Source of the DNA: Cricetomys ansorgei
Taxonomy: Eukaryota > Chordata > Mammalia > Rodentia > Nesomyidae
Assembly (NCBI GenBank): GCA_026225945.1
Contig: JAMJFZ010002307.1
Coordinates: forward strand, 9,053,501 to 9,117,500
DNA: 64,000 nt
Direction of reading: 5' to 3'
The first letter of the stretch is position 1, and every line of letters starts with the position of its first letter. The position numbers and the translations under genes are program-made. Under the pieces are notes generated by a model. It did not search any database, was not told where the DNA came from, and saw nothing but the letters and a program-made list of their open reading frames with translations. This document shows, in pieces, positions 36,318 through 48,600 of the stretch.

Positions 36318-36364
<47 letters not shown>
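35994..36364 (+). repeat. B3/B4-type SINE ending in (CA)n
   Basis: GGCCACGGAAAGGCTTAGTG, TAGATTCCCAGAACCCACAT and ACCTCTGGTGTCCACATATA are SINE wording. 36319-36364 is a pure CA run grown on the tail. Confidence 0.65.
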
Positions 36365-36365
<1 letters not shown>

Positions 36366-38007
36366 CAACAATACATGGTCAATAAATATTTGTAGGTTAC
36401 AGCACATGATCAATAACTATTTGTTGAATAGTAATGGATTCAAGAGGGACAAGCCATAGAACTACAGGCTAACCTCTTAAATTCCATTTAGATAAACTTT
36501 ATAGAGTAAGAGTTGAGACTGGACTACCAACATATGGGAGAAGGGATAGAGAACTAAAAAAAAGGAATAGAAGGTCACATTTTAGTTACATTACCTTGGC
36601 AAGGATTTAGTCATGTGACCATAGATATCTGCAAGGGAGGCTGGAAAATAATCTCATGTCTAAGTAACCATGAGTCCTTTTAAACTGCTGTGAACAGTTC
36701 TGTTCCTAACAGAGAAGAAAGGCAGTAATAAAAAACTACAAACAGAAATGTCTAGTCTTCCACCCACCCCTAACAGTTGCATCTAATAATGCCCTGTAAC
36801 ATAAATTTGCTATTTATGGTTTTTCATGAAAATTATTAGCTATAGATTTTAATCTTTCCATGCGTGGCATCATTCTGGATTCTGCACCAGAGTGAAAGGT
36901 GTTTTGTTTGGTTTTTTTCCATTAATATTTTTGAAATTTTTTTCCTTGTTAATACATTCATCTACTTGACTTTACTTAGCTGCTGCTGGACCATGCATGT
37001 CATGTAGGTGTCATGCATGCTGCTTATTTACTACTTCCAAGCTTTTTCCAAAATCTCGAGCTCAGAAAACAGAGACGTCTAGGACCGGGGAAGCCATGCT
37101 CTGAGCTGAAATCTGTACTAAGAAACAGCTGATTTGGGAGAAGTAAAACATATTTTTAAACTCACTTATTAACATTTCTTCCTATTAAATTTCATTTTCC
37201 CCCAAAATGTGTTTTTCTTCCTTGTTTTGCATTTCCTATGTATGATCATTACTCCAGAGAATGAATGTGATCATCTATGGGAGAAATCTGTAATTCCAAC
37301 CTCTGCCTCCCTCATCATTCAACATTCCTGTTCCCCTTCTTCTTGCCCCCTGTTTTTTTTTTAAATGACTCTCTCACACAACAAATCACCCCAGCACCAT
37401 TGACTCTTCCCACTACCTGCCTCGACATTGAATTGTGCATCTTGAGTTTTAAGATTCGGACATATCTGAAAACATGACTATAATTTTGAAAAGGTTTATA
37501 AGGTAATTTGAGTGCTGTACATCAAACCTCTGTGTGTTTATTGCTCTCTGTGATAGAGTGTGTTTTACATGGGGAGTGAGGGAGGAGGTGGGGAGGGATA
37601 GAATGGGGAATGGCCATGTTTCCTATTTCAAGTGTAAAGGAATCTATAGCTAACATTCTCCTTTGTGTGTGTGTGTCTGGAAGCTCCTGTCGTGCATCGC
37701 CTCTAAGCATGGATAAGCACTGATTGGTTAACGTACTTATGTGTTTCAGTCACTTTCACACTTTCAATCTCAAGCTTGAATATAGCTGACAGTGGGAGTA
37801 CTAATTAGTTAATGATATTTAATTTTGCATATCTGGAGAAGGGCTTCAGGGATATTAATGCAAATTTATGTAAAAGTAACCAAATTAATACTACTGTGAT
37901 GCTTCTTTTAATGGGACCAGAGCCCTGTACTAGATAGGAACAAGTTAAAATATCCACCTGCCTGCAGGAACAACTTCCTTCAACCATAGTTAACTTTGCT
38001 AAGTCTT
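36365..38007. other. Unique-looking sequence; candidate regulatory core at 37796-37900
   Basis: No repeat is recognised. CTAATTAG lies at 37801-37808, ATGCAAAT at 37858-37865 and its near-inverse ATTTTGCAT at 37822-37830, with further TTAATA words. A short TG run lies near 37666-37677. Confidence 0.4.
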
Positions 38008-38123
38008 ACTGGACTGGTGCACGCCTGTAAACCTAGCTTGTGGGAGGCTGAGGTAGGAAGACTGCCATATGTTTGATGGCAGCCTAGGTTACATGGTGAC
38101 ACCCTCTGAAAAATAACAATAAT
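38008..38123 (+). repeat. B1 fragment
   Basis: ACTGGTGCACGCCTGTAAAC, GTGGGAGGCTGAGGTAGGAA and CAGCCTAGGTTACATGGTGA. Confidence 0.7.
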
Positions 38124-39419
38124 TCACTTTTGATCTTTTGTATAGAGTTGTTAGAAGAATTACACATATGTATAACAATAAGCAAAGGGGAAAAAAACTA
38201 TCAAGTTGGGCGTGGGAGGGGTCAGAGGGAAGGGAGCTGAGGGGCTGGAGGGAGGAACGGAATTAAAAACATGTTTTTTAAAAGAATTAGGATGTTTTAA
38301 AATTTAAAGATTGAAGACACTAAGCAAACAGTATTTTTTTAAAAAACAAAAGAATAGTCAAGAGAGGGTGAGCTCCTTTGCTCAGAATCACAATATAGCT
38401 TGAAACACATCACGGATTGAGAGGACTGCTTTTCTACTAGTGACCTACAGGCCATCAGTGCAGAAAGCACTTCCTCTCCTGGGTTTCCCACAGGAATTCA
38501 GTCAATCTGATTTCTTGTAGGCCTAAAATACACCAGGCTACGTGCACTGGACCCTCCTGCCCATACCATATACCAGATCTCCATCATAAATCCTCAGACT
38601 CTGTCTTTGATTCTTTGCACAATGAAGGGGGGTTATAAAGCAGTATAAACCAAATAATAAAGCTTCAGAGACCTCCAAATGCAGCTTGGGTAATTTATGA
38701 TTTGTATGGTAATTTATTTAAACATATCCTTCTTGCTAGACAAATAAATTATTTTCAGAGTGGTTTCTATTACAAAAAATAATACCGTGTGCTTATGTAA
38801 GCATGTGTGCTTATCTAAAAAATATTTTTTTAAGCTGGGAGAAAATATCATCCGAAGGATTAACGGAAGTTTGAGAGACTGGATCCAGGCAGATGGCATT
38901 AAACTTCTCCAGCCTTTTGCTCAACACTAAACACCCTTTCCACAGGCATGCACTTTGCTTGCTTGGAAAACTTAATTAACATTGTTGATCAATTAGTTGC
39001 AAGCAGAAGCATCAAGAATGTCTGAAATGCAGTTCTTGTATGCCACATTTACATATTATTCTTACAAGCAGGCACAGTTGAGGTGCCTCAAGTAATATTC
39101 AAGAACATAGTTATGTACATTGAAGGAAAAAGCTTAAAGGATTTTATAGGTCAAGAGGAGGCTGCTGTCAGGATTTAACAGATTAATAAGCAACAGTATT
39201 AGCAACAGATGAATACTGAACTTATGTGGAACGTCCCATTTAATGTCATTCATAGTAATTTATTGGTAATTAAATAAATGTAACATGTACTTTGGCTTCC
39301 TATCTCCATTATAGGCAAATTATATTCATCTTAGCTGTTCACATACATTTGCCTCTCTGCCCACATCAACTTGAACATTACCGCAGTCTTCTTGGTAAAA
39401 AGAAAAATGAAATATAAAT
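38124..39419. other. Unassigned; candidate regulatory core near 38965-39010
   Basis: A purine-rich patch at about 38200-38290 may be an L1 3' tail. The core has TTAATTAA (38972-38979), ATTGTT (38981-38986) and CAATTAG. No gene is seen. Confidence 0.4.
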
Positions 39420-39600
39420 TTTACTGAGTATGTATAGTGCACCAAGACATTACATTAGTCAATCTCCCTGCAAAAAACATGTGAGTATCACATTAGTATT
39501 TCCCATCAATAAACGAGAAATCAGAGATTTGGCAATGCCAGATAATATCACAGATCTTTCATAAGTAGGAAGCTGGAGATTGGGTTTTTGAATTATTGCC
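39420..39600 (-). repeat. Probable MIR/L2-class relic
   Basis: CAATAAACGAGAAATCAGAG and CATAAGTAGGAAGCTGGAGA resemble the reversed MIR core. It is strongly diverged. Confidence 0.35.
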
Positions 39601-40819
39601 CAATTGCCCAAAAGTTTTCTTTCCTTTATACTAAGTGCCCCCTATTGCATGTTGACTACACTGTGAGTAGGTAGAGTGAGGAAAACATTTCTCTAGGTTA
39701 GACCTCCAGTCTAACCTTGAGAGTTATCTTAATGGAGAATCTGGTATCAACCCAGATACCAAACATGCTAATAACAAAAGCCCCTGGGGACTACTCTTGA
39801 ATAGGGGCCCATGTAAGTAGCCACACAACACACTTTGCTTCCTCCCATGAAGTCATTCCCAGGCAAAACTCTTCACTGGAATGCTGCAGATTGCCAAGTG
39901 ACTGACAATCCAAACGAACATTTTGGGTCTACTTAATAGATCAATATAGTAATTCGCTCTCTCACCCCAGAAATTATTTGTTTAAACCTGATGCGTATAT
40001 AGTCAGATTGAGGGGTACATATTAACTTGGGTAGGAAATTACACACACAAAAAAAGAAAACTCGCATTAAGGATGCTAAACCAATTTAGATTGTGTGCAG
40101 TAAGGAACAGCTCAATTTTAAACGACTAGTATTAAATGAGTCACTCTGTCTTCAACGCTAGGTCTTCAAGGGTGGTCACAGAGGAAAACCACACTTCCCT
40201 CCATAGAATACACTCCAGCGTGTATAGACACTTCTTCATAATTCAGCTAGGCAGAGACTCTAAGGAAAACCTAATATAAACTGAAGGAAGACTTTTCTTC
40301 TTCTTTTTTCTAAAAACCACTTCTCTTTGACAGCAAAAGGGATCCCCCAAAGGAAATAGTAGAAAACCTGTTGGTTCTTCACTTAAAGTCAGTGGATGAA
40401 ATGCCCAAAGGGAACAATTTTGCTCCAGCTTCCCAGAGGAACAGACTCGATGTGAAACTAATAATTATTTTCCATTTCTAACTTTGATGACACAAAGACC
40501 AGAGTTATGTACTTATTTGATCCAGTGTTGAATTGGATTCTACAGCAACACCTCATACTGACTGAAGTCTGCTAATTATGTGTGCTGGGACAGCAGGCAA
40601 GAGTCCATCACAGTGATCCAAAGGGAATTTCTAAAAAATAGTTTTAACATGGATCCTTCCATCAGGATCAGGGCCTTGGCACTCTATGGAAATTTTCATT
40701 ACAGCTGAGGAGTGTGTTGAAATACTGAGGTATAATATATTTCCATTTGAGAAGAGGAAATAAAAGAAAGGAGAATGTGCCTGCTGATACAATGTGGATC
40801 ACAGTGAAGCCCCAAAAGC
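39601..40819. other. No gene or repeat recognised
   Basis: Mixed AT-rich sequence. A partial CTCF-like word, GTGCCCCCTATTGC, lies near 39636-39649. Confidence 0.45.
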
Positions 40820-41180
40820 AGTCCTTTAAGTTTGTGTAATCAATCAACAGTGCTTTATTACCGAGTCCCTGCCTAGATGCTATTTATCCAATAAGAAATA
40901 AGGCTTCGTTCACTTGTGAAAAACAGGAGAAAGAGGAGGAAAAAGACACACTAATAGATCGTAATGAAGTTCTAAAGGCCCCACCAGAGTGTTACAGAAA
41001 GTCGGAGGAAAACACTTCACCTGCCATTGACTGGGCCATCCGGACACCTTCCTGGAAGACAAAACACTGGAAATTAATCTTGGAATGTAACTCAGTGAGT
41101 TGGTGGAGGCAGTGTGCATGAAGTAGGAGACAGGATAAGGCAAGGAAGAAAATTAACACTGGAGCTCTTTCAAGAACTCT
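40820..41180 (-). repeat. Probable L2-class LINE remnant
   Basis: CAACAGTGCTTTATTACCGA and then GACACCTTCCTGGAAGAC with GGCAGTGTGCATGAAGTAGG are in the order seen in old mammalian L2-like copies. Confidence 0.35.
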
Positions 41181-41577
41181 GAGTAAGTGTTACTATAGCT
41201 TGGGGTGCTGAGAAACGGAAGAGGGTGGATGAGGTGGGCCATGTAGGTCTTCTCCACAAGCACGAACTTTGTTCTGGAGAGCGATATGGTACACAGAGAC
41301 CTTGCTGCTGAATAGAGAAGGGACCATGATGAGAAAAAGTGGAGGCAGAGAAGAACTATGATAATTGTGAAAAGAGATCAAGTATGGATGAGGAGAGGAA
41401 GGAGGAAAGGAGCAGCGATATAAAAAGTATTTAAGAATTAAATGGATAGAGCCTGATGGCTGACTGAATGCAGAGGACGGTATGGGGAGAAATGTCTGAA
41501 AATTAAGTGAGAAAGACAGAAGGGGGTTCTAAAATTAACAGTTGGCCTTGGAGTTGGGATGCAACGTGAAAGAAATT

Positions 41578-41910
41578 GCGGCTGACACAATGGCTCAGAC
41601 AGTCAACTGTTCACCATGCAAGCATGAAGAACTTAGTCAAATCTCCAGCACACACGTAAAAAAACGTGGGGCCTGGTGGCATATGCCCGTATTCCTATGG
41701 CCAGGACAATGGAGACAGGAAGATCTCTGAGGCTTGTGGGCCAGCATACCTGGCAGGATTGCTGAGCTCCAGCTTCCATGAGAAACCCTGTCTCAAAATG
41801 TACCTTGGTCAATAATTGGGAAAGATACAGGACACATGTGCACAACATAGAGAGAGAGAGACAGAAAAAGAGAGAGGGGGGGAGAGAGAGAGGGAGGGAG
41901 GGAACAACAG
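41578..41910 (+). repeat. B3/B4-type SINE with GA-rich tail
   Basis: CGGCTGACACAATGGCTCAG, GGGGCCTGGTGGCATATGCC and GAAACCCTGTCTCAAAATGT, then AGAGAGAGAGAC and GGGGGGAGAGAG runs. Confidence 0.75.
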
Positions 41911-42099
41911 CAAACCTGAAAATGCAGCTGTGATCACGACAGAGAGAGTGGCAGGCACTATATGAATGATTCCAGGTAAACTGTGTCACTTCCCTGGTCT
42001 AACATCCTCATGTAACTCACTTTGATGCTGTCCGAATAACCTTTCCAGTCTGTTATGTTTCTTTTCTTGTGCTGGTTTTTTTTTTTTCTTTCTCACTAG

Positions 42100-42546
42100 A
42101 TCGCTGGTGTCCATATGCTCCAAGTAGAAATGACTGAGCACAGTTTGCAAACTGCATTTCGATCTCAATCTGCAGGTGCTGCCCGTGTGCTGTGCCCCTT
42201 TACAGCCAGATGCCACACCGGTTCCATCACACTCTTTCGGGCTCCCCATTTCCTGTCCTTATGTTTCTATCAGTGTCCTCAACAGACTGCAGCAGAACTG
42301 AAAGAGCCGGTCCAATCTGATCATCCTGCTGATACAAATCAGCATTTTCATTACCTAAATCGAAATTTTCAGTTCAAACTGCTTGTGTATAAGACATCAC
42401 ATTCCCTGCCATTTAGAACCTCTGAGCCATGCGGGTTACCTGCGAACATGAGTTGTGAAAACGATAAGGATCAAGACATAATTTTGGTAGCTATTTGGAC
42501 AGACGGGACAATGTCAACATGGCCTTTCTATTCTCATTTTTACTAA
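42100..42546 (+). other. 143-codon open frame behind an acceptor-like tract
   Basis: A T-rich tract and CTCACTAG end at 42099. The frame opens with ATG at 42115 and runs to 42546. The product starts MLQVEMTEHSLQ, is Cys- and His-containing, has no membrane segment or domain that I recognise, and lacks an obvious donor. The region shows no SINE or LTR wording. It is probably a noncoding or conserved element. A coding role is unproven. Confidence 0.2.
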
Positions 42547-42574
42547 TCTGCCCTGACATATAGATTTTTTTTCC

Positions 42575-42650
42575 CATTCATTTAACAAATACTCGTTGGG
42601 ATTTATTTGGGGACCCTACGAATGCTGCTGTGGGGATAAGGGAATACAGA
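42575..42650 (-). repeat. L2 3'-end fragment
   Basis: CATTCATTTAACAAATACTC and TGGGGATAAGGGAATACAG fit the reversed L2 terminus. Confidence 0.5.
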
Positions 42651-42710
42651 AAAAAACCTACTGTTGTGGAATGTAAATCTGTTTAATTGAATAAAGGGGT
42701 GGGTGGATGA

Positions 42711-42720
42711 GTAGATGGAT

Positions 42721-42772
<52 letters not shown>

Positions 42773-42885
42773 CAGATTGATTGATAGATAGATAACAGAG
42801 AGATAATGATAGATGGCAGAATATATATATAGATGGGAGGATATATGGATGGGTAGATGGATGAATAGATAGATGATAGGTAGAT
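42711..42885 (+). repeat. (GATA)n / (GATG)n microsatellite
   Basis: About twelve pure GATA units at 42721-42770 are followed by imperfect GATA/GATG units. The Ile/Tyr/Pro-rich minus frame is an artefact. Confidence 0.95.
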
Positions 42886-42889
42886 CTCT

Positions 42890-44494
42890 GGGAACACTAA
42901 GAGACTGTATTCAATGCAGTTCGTGGGGTATGAGATTTTCAATATTAAAATAAGAATAGTCCCAGCAAGGTAGGGCAAATTGATCACCCTCGAGTGGGAA
43001 AATGGTCAGCTATTTTAAAGAAATCCAGTGTAAAGCCAATTGAGAAAATGGTCTCTCAATGAAGGGTTAATGGAAGGTAAAGAAATTGGGCATGTGGATG
43101 TCTGGGTGCAAAGCATTCTGGAGGGAAGTGAGAATGTAAAGACCCCCGCAGACATGCTGGGCTTGTAGATTCACAGGGAAGACATGTACCGCAAGTGGAC
43201 TCTACCTGTAAGGCACAAGACACAGAGTTATGTGTGAGATTGGTGCGACCATTTGTCAGCATAGGTATCATTCAAGAGTGAGATGTGAATCCAAACAGAA
43301 TTCAAACCTGGGCTCCTCTGCTTCGCCGTTGTGTCTTATGACACAACTTTACAAACTCTCCAAGGACATAGCTACACATTTTGAGAAGAAAAAAAATAAG
43401 AGGCTCAAACTATGAATGAAAAGATAATAAAGAAAAGTATATTTGTAATGAACATCCAGAAAAGCAAAAGTAAAAGATCAAAGCAGAACCAGACTCAAAA
43501 TTTATTATAGGCTTTCTTCTATATCCTTTGAGTCATTTCAGCTTTGGCAACAATCACAATCCCAACATGAAACCAATCGACATGATTTTGTTCATACATG
43601 CTCTTGGCACTTAGAGGCTTAAAGAATACTGGAACATTCAGTGAACACTGGATATGACCTTAGAAAGTCCTCGTCCTGACTGAATATGTAAAAAGATTAA
43701 GTCAGCATTTCACAAGAAAAATAAAAATGAGCATTTTTCTCATTATTTTCAACCATGTTGACAGCTCATCTGGATAATTCACACCAATGAAAATCTTTAG
43801 CGTCCCCCCCAAAAAGGACTCTGTGTGAATTAACAGAATGATTGTTTAGTATTAAATTTCATATTCACTTTACATGCTGTAAACAGAATCTATGTGTTTG
43901 GCTAGTGTGAACACTTAAAGTAAAGCCAGGCTGACAAGGCCAAAGTCTTTTTTTTTTCTTGGTCACTTTCTACTCCGAGATACCTTGTGGCCTAACATGT
44001 ACCAAGTTTCAACAAAAGTTCCTTTTCTTTCTGTCCATCTTTCTTCTTGTCTTCCTTTTTTTCTTTCACTAATTCTTTCTTTATTTCTTTTCTTTTAAAA
44101 TCCTATCCTAAGCAATTCCTCCAAGGACTTCTTCAGAGTGATCTGTAGATGGGAAAGCCAATTCACGATGCAATAAAATTTATAGCTCATAAAATTATGA
44201 ATAAGCCGAACGTAAAAAAAGAAAAGTTAAACTAGGTTTAAAATGATTTTTATAATATCAACCACATGAATTGACACAGAAAATGAATCGCAAATGTGAG
44301 GAATGCAACAGCCAAATGCTATGTGCTGCCTGGGTATTAAATGGAGACAGTCAGCACAGCACGAAGAGATTCTTGGGAAATAATAGTTGATTTCTCTCAG
44401 CAGAAATGGCCAAAGTGAGGTTGGGGTAGTTTTTTTTTTCTTAAGCATATTAACTGGATATGCCTGCAAATATACAAGCAAACATTCTTTACAA
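42890..44494. other. No gene or clear repeat recognised
   Basis: AT-rich sequence with C/T-rich patches at about 44015-44100. Nothing supported. Confidence 0.45.
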
Positions 44495-44552
44495 GAAGAA
44501 GAAAAAGAAGAAGAGGAGGAGGAGGAGGGGGAGGAAAGGGGAGGAGGGGGAG
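44495..44552 (+). repeat. Purine-only (GAA/GGA) tract
   Basis: AAGAAGAAGAAAAAGAAG followed by GGAGGAGG and GGGGAGG runs. Confidence 0.95.
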
Positions 44553-44644
44553 GTGTCTGGAAACTGGAAAGTGAAATTATGTGTCAGCCCAATTACTGCT
44601 GGTTTCATAGCAGAAAAATAAAAACACAGCAAATAAAGAACTAA

Positions 44645-44870
44645 ACTGACTGGAGAGATGACTCAGAGATTGAAAGTACTTGCTGCTCTTCCAGAGGACA
44701 GAGTTATGTTCCCAACACCCAGGCGTTGCAGCTCACAACTGCCTATAGAGCACCAAGGGACCCAAACCCTCCTTTCTGCCTCTGTTAACACTCACATAGC
44801 ATGTGGGATTTGCTCATGTAGACACATATAAACACACACACACATGCACACACAGTAAAATTAAACCTTA
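44645..44870 (+). repeat. B2 SINE
   Basis: GACTGGAGAGATGACTCAGA and CTTGCTGCTCTTCCAGAGGA at the head, GCAGCTCACAACTGCC, and a CACATGCACACACAG tail. Confidence 0.85.
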
Positions 44871-44959
44871 AAGGGAATTAAACCATATAAACGTTTTTAA
44901 TTTTAAAAGCAGTGAAGTTCTTAAGTGCTTACATTTGTATGTACCTGTGTAGAGAGACA

Positions 44960-45165
44960 GAGCTCACCTGGCACTTCTTGAGCATCGTCCCCTTACTTGC
45001 CATTCCTCACTGGCCTGGAGCTTACCTAGTAGGCTACGCTGGTTGACCAGATAGCCCCAGAAATCTTCCTGTAACTGCTGCAAGTGCTTGGATTTCCAAC
45101 TTATGACACTATATATGATTTTTCTTTACATGAGATCTAGTGTCAAACCATGTTCTCAAGTTTAC
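44960..45165 (-). repeat. B3/B4-type SINE fragment
   Basis: GGAGCTTACCTAGTAGGCTA, GTTGACCAGATAGCCCCAGA and AATCTTCCTGTAACTGCTGC fit the reversed composite SINE middle. Confidence 0.55.
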
Positions 45166-45302
45166 AAGGCAATCATTACCTGTTGAACAATGGCCCCATC
45201 TCTACAATGCTCTTTCTTAATAGGAGTACTAGTACTTAAACATATTAGAAAAGCTTCTGGTTTTCCACTTTATTTGCCTACTTACCCTATATCTGAATTA
45301 GT

Positions 45303-46100
45303 TATCTTTCCATTACCATGACTGTATTTTTTATAAAATAACCTAAAGGAGTATAATAGTTACTTTTGTGTTGCTATGAAAAAATACACTGACAAAGGTT
45401 AACTTAGTGGAAAAGTGATTTATTTGGGCTTACAGATCCAAAGGTCTTGAGTCCATCGCAGTGGGAAGAGCATAGCAACAGTCAGAGAAAGCATGGCAAC
45501 AGGAGCAGGAAGCTAGTTAGTCACATTTTCATACACACAGAAAGTACAGATATAGAACAGGAAGTGGGGCGAGGCTATGAAACCTCAAAGCCCACCTGCA
45601 CTGATGTACTTCCTCCAATCAAGCTCCACCTCTTAAAGGTTCTATAACCTCTACAAAGGGTGCTCCCTACTGGGGTGACGTGGTCAAATTTATGTGCCTG
45701 TGGGGAACATTTCTCATTCAATCCCTCACAAGGAAAGATTTATTTTGTCTTGTGATTTCAGAGGTAACCATCGACAGCTGACTCTACCACTTTAGCGTGA
45801 GATGAAGGAAAACATCTTGGGAATAAGAATAACATGTGACATAAGAGGCTGCCAACTTCAGGGCAGACAAGAGACCCAGCAGGAACAGAAAAGGGCCACA
45901 GATGAGCTATACCCTTGAGAGACATACTTCCTCTGACCTAGTTCCCTGAACTAAGTGCCAAATCTTGTGAACATTAGTAAAATTTGAGTGGTTAGCATAC
46001 CAATGACTCAATCATATCTCAGCACTACCAGCTAGGGAGCAACCCTTCAACACATGATCTTGTGGGGACGTGTGGGGACACGTCATATCCAAACCATAAA
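45303..46100 (-). repeat. Older LTR split by a nested LTR
   Basis: The outer LTR (45303-45351 and 45731-46100) runs TATCTTTCCATTACCATGAC to the AAGATTTATTTTGTCTTGTG part and on to GTGGGGACACGTCATATCC. The inner element separates them. Confidence 0.5.
45352..45730 (-). repeat. Nested ORR1/MT-like solo LTR
   Basis: TGTGTTGCTATGAAAAAATA near one end and AATCCCTCACA at the other. CTCAAAGCCCACCTGCACTG and CAAGCTCCACCTCTTAAAGG lie between. It is flanked by AGGAG (45347-45351) and AGGAA (45731-45735), a likely 5-base target duplication with one change. Confidence 0.6.
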
Positions 46101-46144
46101 TCTATGTATACTGTTAGCCACAAGTCCCTCCCAATATAGAAGGG

Positions 46145-46530
46145 TGTTTTAGTCAGTGTTCCGTTGATGTGAAGAGACACTATGACCACAGTAACTCTTA
46201 AAAACGAAAGCATTTAATTGAAGCTGACTTACAGTTCAGGGGTTTAGTCCATTTTCATCGTGGCAGCATGCAGGGAAACATGGTGTTAGAGAAGTAGCTG
46301 AGAGTTCTACATGGGATCTACAGGTAGCAGAAAGAGAAAGAGCCACTGGGACTGGCTTGTGCCTTTGAAAATCTCAAAGCCCACCTTTGAATAAACACAC
46401 TTCCTCCAATGCTACGGCTACTCGAACAAGGCCACACCTCCTAATTCTTTTCAATAGTTCCACTCCATGGTGACTAAACATTCTATTAGCATATAGGGGA
46501 CATTCTTATTTAAACTGCCATAAATGGTAA
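46145..46530 (-). repeat. MaLR/ERVL-class LTR (minus)
   Basis: TTAGTCAGTGTTCCGTTGAT, TCAGGGGTTTAGTCCATTTT, GAGAGTTCTACATGGGATCT and ACAAGGCCACACCTCCTAAT. Confidence 0.6.
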
Positions 46531-47704
46531 AGAAAATAGATACCCTATCCAGAAAGTTGTATCTGCCATGGGGTTTTGCCCTGGGTAGAATTCTTGTCTG
46601 ACTACACACACTTTTCCAAGATGACCTCAACTCTTCTATCGTCTTTAATGATTCTATCTGTATATTAATGATTCCCATGTGAAGATCATCAACATTCATG
46701 TTCTTGTGTCCCGGGCCAATATATCTATCATTATCTCAATTTCCCTCTGGAAACTTTGAGTAAAACATCCAAATTCAAACTAAATATTCAGTAGTAATCT
46801 GCTTTTTCTTCTAAATTCTCCAATCATGTTAAATATCCCTCATACAAATTTATGTGTCTGAGGGTAAGGCAACAGGAAAATGAACTCAGCATTTGTAAAT
46901 ACATCTGATCCCATCCCAGTGAACTGGCATATTCAGATACCAGCCCCATAATATGTCTGTTGAGTATCTATGCTTTTAGTATTTCTGGATGTCAAGTCCA
47001 TTTCTGTCATTTCCTCCATTTTCCTCTTTTGGTTTGATCTGTAAAATCTATTTCTGAAGCACCTTGGAAAAGAAATGAATGGGTAAAGGGGCTTCAGAAA
47101 CCCATCCATTTCTTCTTTACTCTGATCAACAAACACACATGGGAGAGGAAAAAAGGGAATCTGGTAATTTTTAGCCACAGAGCAAGCCTAGCATCCCATG
47201 GTTATCAGCTTCTAGGTTTAGGTCTTGATGTCTCTGTGAGTGGGATTCCCGGCTTAACCTTTTCCACATGGCAGATCCTTATTTTCTTTAGTCCCATCAT
47301 TTGACTGTGTCCTTATCTCAGAAGTTATCCTTCCCCATTCCTGAATACTTTGAAAGCACCCTTAACATAGCATTGAATGTCAAGGAAACATTCCCTCATT
47401 AAAGATGTGAGAACCATGATTACCACTAAATCAAGTCTCTACCCTTCAGTCTTAACAACTTGACATATTGACTACTTAGTCCTTTCAAGCAATTCCATCT
47501 TCAACACTTTCATTTCCCCTACACTCCCCGAATAAGCAACTCCATTTGCTGTCTTAAATATCAAAATTCTTCAATTTGTCCTTTCTCATACTCTCTCCCC
47601 ATCAAGTGGCCTCAGCCACTCCTACAACTCTGTCTACTGTGTGTAAGGGGTGACTGGGTCTGTTCTAGCTCAGCTGCATTTCCTCAACTTCATATGTGAA
47701 AACT
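46531..47704. other. No gene or clear repeat recognised
   Basis: Mixed sequence. Possible old LINE wording is too weak to call. Confidence 0.45.
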
Positions 47705-47912
47705 TAAAGTGTCTCTTTCTTTTTTTGTCCCACTGTTACTCGGCACAATGCCTTTTCTGAGCCTCTTGCATACATTTCCAAAGTGTTGGATTACATGGAT
47801 ATGCCACCACACCCAACTCATGTGATACTGGGGATCAAAACTAGGACTTTGTTCAGATAGGCTTTGCACAAATAGGTAAGCACTTTCCCAACTGAGCTGC
47901 TTTCAAGCCCTG
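47705..47912 (-). repeat. B4-like SINE (B1 plus ID halves)
   Basis: CCAAAGTGTTGGATTACATG and TGCCACCACACCCAACTCAT are B1-like. TACTGGGGATCAAAACTAGG to CCCAACTGAGCTGCTTTCAA is ID-like. Confidence 0.65.
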
Positions 47913-48269
47913 AAGGTAACCTTACCACAACTATTTGTGAATGTATAACGTATCTAAAACATCTGATCCACTTATTGTAATAAGGGGAAAGTTAATGTCT
48001 TTCTGTCTGGAAGAGTGCCTGACATAGAGCAGATGCTCTGTGTGTGGTTCTAAATAGTCTAAATTGGGTGATTTGTTATGGTGTATACATGCCAGCCTTA
48101 TGCTGTCTTGTCTTATACCACAGCACTATGTAAGTCACTGAAGGATCTAGTTTATGAAAAGCTTAAATTCTACATTTTGACCATTTGTGGCTCTCTGCAA
48201 TAGTCTCTATCTATTACAAAAAGAAGCTTATAACTAAGGCTCCAAACAAATCATGAAAGATGGATCCTG

Positions 48270-48600
48270 AAAACTATAAAAACCAGGGACTCAGGGCATT
48301 TGTTGCTAGTAGTATCTACTTGACAGAGAAAATATATCATGAAATTTCAACAGAATGGTTGCCTGAACAAGGCCAGCAAAATGACAATACCAGTTGACAC
48401 GCCACCATGGACAGGGGAAATTCCACCTGGTCCCCTAGAAGAAGAGCAATTGATGGTCAATGGCTGCCGAGAGAGAATCAGTTTCCTCCAGGGATGAGTT
48501 TCCACACAGGCTGCTGAATCTCAAGAGGTCAGCCCTGGAAACATGTACACACCGACAATGCTAAGCGGGTGCAGTAGGTTCATGCATATCATTGTGGGAG
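48270..48600 (+). repeat. Lx-type rodent L1 3' untranslated fragment
   Basis: ACAATACCAGTTGACACGCC, CGAGAGAGAATCAGTTTCCT and AGGTCAGCCCTGGAAACATG are in the order of the recalled Lx 3' end. Confidence 0.65.

Noticed and set aside
42711..42885. CRISPR-like regular repeat array
   Set aside because: GATA units are contiguous with no spacers, and the context is mammalian.
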